Made by a program: the position numbers and the translations under genes | DNA from: Geodermatophilus obscurus DSM 43160 | Lineage (GTDB): Bacteria; Actinomycetota; Actinomycetes; Mycobacteriales; Geodermatophilaceae | Assembly (NCBI RefSeq): GCF_000025345.1 | Contig: NC_013757.1 | Location: 1,116,001 to 1,180,000, forward strand | DNA: 64,000 nt | Reading direction: 5' to 3' | The notes under the pieces: generated by a model | The model's input: the letters and a program-made list of their open reading frames with translations, nothing else | What the model was told of the DNA's origin: nothing | Databases searched by the model: none | In this document: one piece after another, positions 61,977-64,000 of the stretch | Position numbering within the stretch: position 1 is the stretch's first letter | Layout of the letters: each line of letters starts with the position of its first letter

Positions 61977-62026
61977 TGGGGGGCTCCCGCATTTGGGGGG
62001 TCCGTGCAGGTCAGGCTCTCGTGGCG

Positions 62027-63361
62027 TCACTGTCCGTGGTGCAGTGGCAGCACAGCGGTCAGCAGTGCGCCACCGCCGAGCCGATCACCCAGGGTCACCG
62101 TGCCGCCGAGGCCGACCACCCGGTCGCGGAGCAGGGCCAGCCCCAGGTGGCCCTCGGCGCGCCTGTCGGTGGACGCCGGGAAGCCGACGCCGTCGTCGGC
62201 GACCTCCAGGCGCACCGCGGGGCTGCCGCGCAGCACGGTCTCCTCGAGGGTGATCCAGGTGCGCTTGGCCTGCGCGTGGTGGGCGACGTTGGCCAGCGCC
62301 TCCTTGGCGGTGCGGTAGATCGCCGCGGTCACGTCCGGGGGCGTCTCCGGCAGCGGGGCGGCGTCGATGAGCACCTCGATGCCGGCCGCGCGCAGCGGCT
62401 CGGCGCTGTCGGAGATCGCCACCCCCAGGCCCGGCCCGCTGAGGTCGGGCGGGTAGATGTCGACCATCAGCCGGCGCAGCGACTGGACGGCGTGCCGGAT
62501 GGCCCCCACCAGCTTGTCGACGGTGGGCTGTCGCTCCTCGGGCAGGCTGCCGCGCAGCGCCGACAGCGCGTAGCTCACCCCGGCGAGGTCCTGCACCGGG
62601 CCGTCGTGCACGTCGGCGGCGATCGCCCGCCGCTCCCGGTCCGAGACCTCGACGTTGCGCTGCACCAGCGCCGTCCGTTCGGCCTCCTGGCGGCGTACCC
62701 GGCGGGCCAGGGACGTCGCGATCGGCACCTGGACCAGCTGCAGGACCACCAGTGCACCGATGGCCATCGGGATGATCTGGCCGCGCAGCCGCGCCGCCTG
62801 GCGGGCGATGCCGTCGTAGGCGAAGTACGCCTCGAAGGCCAGCTGCTCGCCGGGCCCGGTGAGGGGCGTGTACACCTCCAGCAGCGTCTGCGGCTCGCCG
62901 TCGGCCGCGGTCTCCGGTCGCTCGTCGACCTCGGCGACGGTGTCACCGCCGATCGCGGCCAGCACTCCGTCGGAGGGGCCGAGGTCCCGGCCGACGAGCT
63001 CGGGCTCGGTGGCCCAGACGACCTCACCGGTCGCCCGCCAGACGACCATGCGGACGACCGACCCGTCGCTCATCCGGTTCTCCGCGGCTCGGTCGAGCTC
63101 GTCGAACCGCCCCGGCGCGCCGGTCGGTGCCTGGGCCAGCCCCGGCTCGACCAGGAACTGCGCCAGCCGCTGCGCGGTGCGCTCGGCCTCCTCCAGCGCG
63201 TTCGCCCGTGCGATGCGCTCGCTCAGCCAGACCGTGCCCGCCGAGACGGCGAGCAGGACCAGCAGCGCGGTGGCGCAGAAGGCGACCAGCTCACGGCCCC
63301 AGACGGTGCGACGGGCCGGCACGGGTCCCGCGGAGGGGGAGGAGCCGAGGTCAGCGCTCAT
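62027..63361 (-). CDS. Sensor histidine kinase (NarL-system type)
   Basis: 444 residues from the ATG at 63361, inside the end of the response regulator gene (11-base overlap). Two membrane helices (AFCATALLVLLAVSAGTVWL and IIPMAIGALVVLQLVQVPI) flank an extracellular sensor domain of about 140 residues. The phosphoacceptor is in AADVHDGPVQDLAGV (HisKA_3), and the ATPase domain has EVADDGVGF and HLGLALLRDRV. It should phosphorylate the coupled regulator. The signal is unknown. Confidence 0.9.
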   Translation of the reverse strand: MSADLGSSPSAGPVPARRTVWGRELVAFCATALLVLLAVSAGTVWLSERIARANALEEAERTAQRLAQFLVEPGLAQAPTGAPGRFDELDRAAENRMSDGSVVRMVVWRATGEVVWATEPELVGRDLGPSDGVLAAIGGDTVAEVDERPETAADGEPQTLLEVYTPLTGPGEQLAFEAYFAYDGIARQAARLRGQIIPMAIGALVVLQLVQVPIATSLARRVRRQEAERTALVQRNVEVSDRERRAIAADVHDGPVQDLAGVSYALSALRGSLPEERQPTVDKLVGAIRHAVQSLRRLMVDIYPPDLSGPGLGVAISDSAEPLRAAGIEVLIDAAPLPETPPDVTAAIYRTAKEALANVAHHAQAKRTWITLEETVLRGSPAVRLEVADDGVGFPASTDRRAEGHLGLALLRDRVVGLGGTVTLGDRLGGGALLTAVLPLHHGQ

Positions 63362-64000
63362 CCGCAGCGCTGAGGAGCCCCAGCTGCTGGGCCTTGACGA
63401 CCGCCTCCAGCTGGGAGCGGACACCGAGCTTGGCGTGCAGCGACTTCACGTAGCCGCGGCAGGTCTCCAGCGTGATGCCGAGCACCCGGGCGATGGCCTT
63501 GACCTGCATCCCGCGGCCGAGGCAGTCGAGCACCTCCTGCTCGCGCCGGGTCAGCTGCGGCACCGCGCCCCGGCTCCCGGCCGAGGCGGTGCGGGGCGCG
63601 CCACCGGCGAAGGTGGAGGGAGCGACCAGCATCTGTCCCGGCTGCACGCGGGAGAGGACGTCGATCATCTCGGCTAGGGAGCCGTCCTTGGGGATGAACG
63701 CCGAGGCGCCGGCCTGCGCGGCGCGGACGACCCAGTCGGGGTCGCGGTGGGCGGTGACCACGGCGACGACGGCGTTCGGCGCGACCTCGCGGACCCGACG
63801 GGTGGCCGCCAGCCCGTCCTGGCGGGGCATCTCGATGTCCATCACCACGATGTCGGGCTGCAGGTCCTGCGCCATGGCCACGGCCTGCGCCGCCGAGTGG
63901 GCGGTGCCGATCGCGTCCATCCCGGCCGACGCCAGCGCCCCGGAGAGCAGCTCGGCGAACGTGCGGTGGTCGTCGACCACCAGCACCCGCGCCAGGTCGG
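63351..64000 (-). CDS. NarL/FixJ-type response regulator (5' end beyond the window)
   Basis: At least 212 residues. The reading frame continues to the window edge (DLAR before VLVVDDH), so the true start is probably just outside. The receiver domain has VVDDH, the phosphorylated Asp in VVMDIEMP and the switch Lys in FIPKDGS. The C-terminal LuxR domain is LTRREQEVLDCLGRGMQVKA and TCRGYVKSLHAKLGV. It is coupled to the kinase, and the multicopper oxidase cluster downstream is a candidate target. Confidence 0.9.
   Translation of the reverse strand, partial: DLARVLVVDDHRTFAELLSGALASAGMDAIGTAHSAAQAVAMAQDLQPDIVVMDIEMPRQDGLAATRRVREVAPNAVVAVVTAHRDPDWVVRAAQAGASAFIPKDGSLAEMIDVLSRVQPGQMLVAPSTFAGGAPRTASAGSRGAVPQLTRREQEVLDCLGRGMQVKAIARVLGITLETCRGYVKSLHAKLGVRSQLEAVVKAQQLGLLSAADER

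Overview
The window is very GC-rich actinobacterial chromosomal DNA, about three quarters G+C by eye, with many GTG starts and many genes joined by 4-base GTGA or ATGA overlaps. Actinomycetota is supported by MshB (mycothiol), a DivIVA-domain protein, DUF3117, the DapC/DapD/DapE route and an FdxA-type ferredoxin. Spore photoproduct lyase, carotenoid-type enzymes and the style of the intergenic palindromes suggest a Geodermatophilaceae-like organism (Geodermatophilus, Blastococcus or Modestobacter). That family placement is inference. I saw no rRNA or tRNA gene, no IS element, no CRISPR array and no phage gene.

Layout. 1-8.7 kb: the end of a sulfite-oxidase-like gene with its flavin reductase partner, an M1 peptidase, a GNAT, a CrtA-like protein, small membrane proteins, an FNT-family channel, and a HipA-like kinase/DUF3037 pair followed by a frameshifted DUF3995 gene. 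8.8-17.7 kb: a PhoX-family protein, then a large ATP-binding LuxR regulator, a PEP-utilising (rifampin-phosphotransferase-like) enzyme and a coupled methyltransferase. 17.7-21.9 kb: an assimilatory sulfur cluster on the minus strand (Rrf2 regulator, APS kinase, leader peptide, sulfite reductase, zinc-ribbon protein, APS reductase). 21.9-29.2 kb: a SRPBCC-NUDIX fusion, a CsbD stress protein with a stress-sigma-like promoter, and a five-gene peptide ABC transporter.

29.3-49.4 kb: mshB, fdxA, dapC, dapD, dapE, a LOG-family protein, a DivIVA-domain protein, 3-methyladenine glycosylase and DUF3117. From memory this order resembles Mycobacterium tuberculosis Rv1170-Rv1211. It is interrupted by a gamma-glutamyltransferase and an alpha/beta hydrolase and, between the DivIVA and glycosylase genes, by an accessory block ending in a 1,462-residue protein with eleven FN3 modules. 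49.4-57.3 kb: leucyl aminopeptidase with a coupled unknown Rossmann-like protein, a GntR/DUF1648 pair with a sharp operator, a CrtI-like desaturase and a PAS-GAF-SpoIIE phosphatase. 57.4-64 kb: a minus-strand series of response regulator, histidine kinase, multicopper oxidase, membrane protein, signal peptidase I and spore photoproduct lyase.

The most interesting items are the cysteine-type leader peptide (RRHIDL...SSAVCR) ahead of sulfite reductase, the coupled multicopper oxidase/membrane protein/signal peptidase module, the LAL regulator/PEP-enzyme/methyltransferase module with a palindrome at its junction, the 23-base AT-rich GntR operator, a CTG-initiated dapC, a nearly identical duplicated FN3 module, and a dispersed intergenic repeat whose copies act as, or sit in, terminator-like hairpins.
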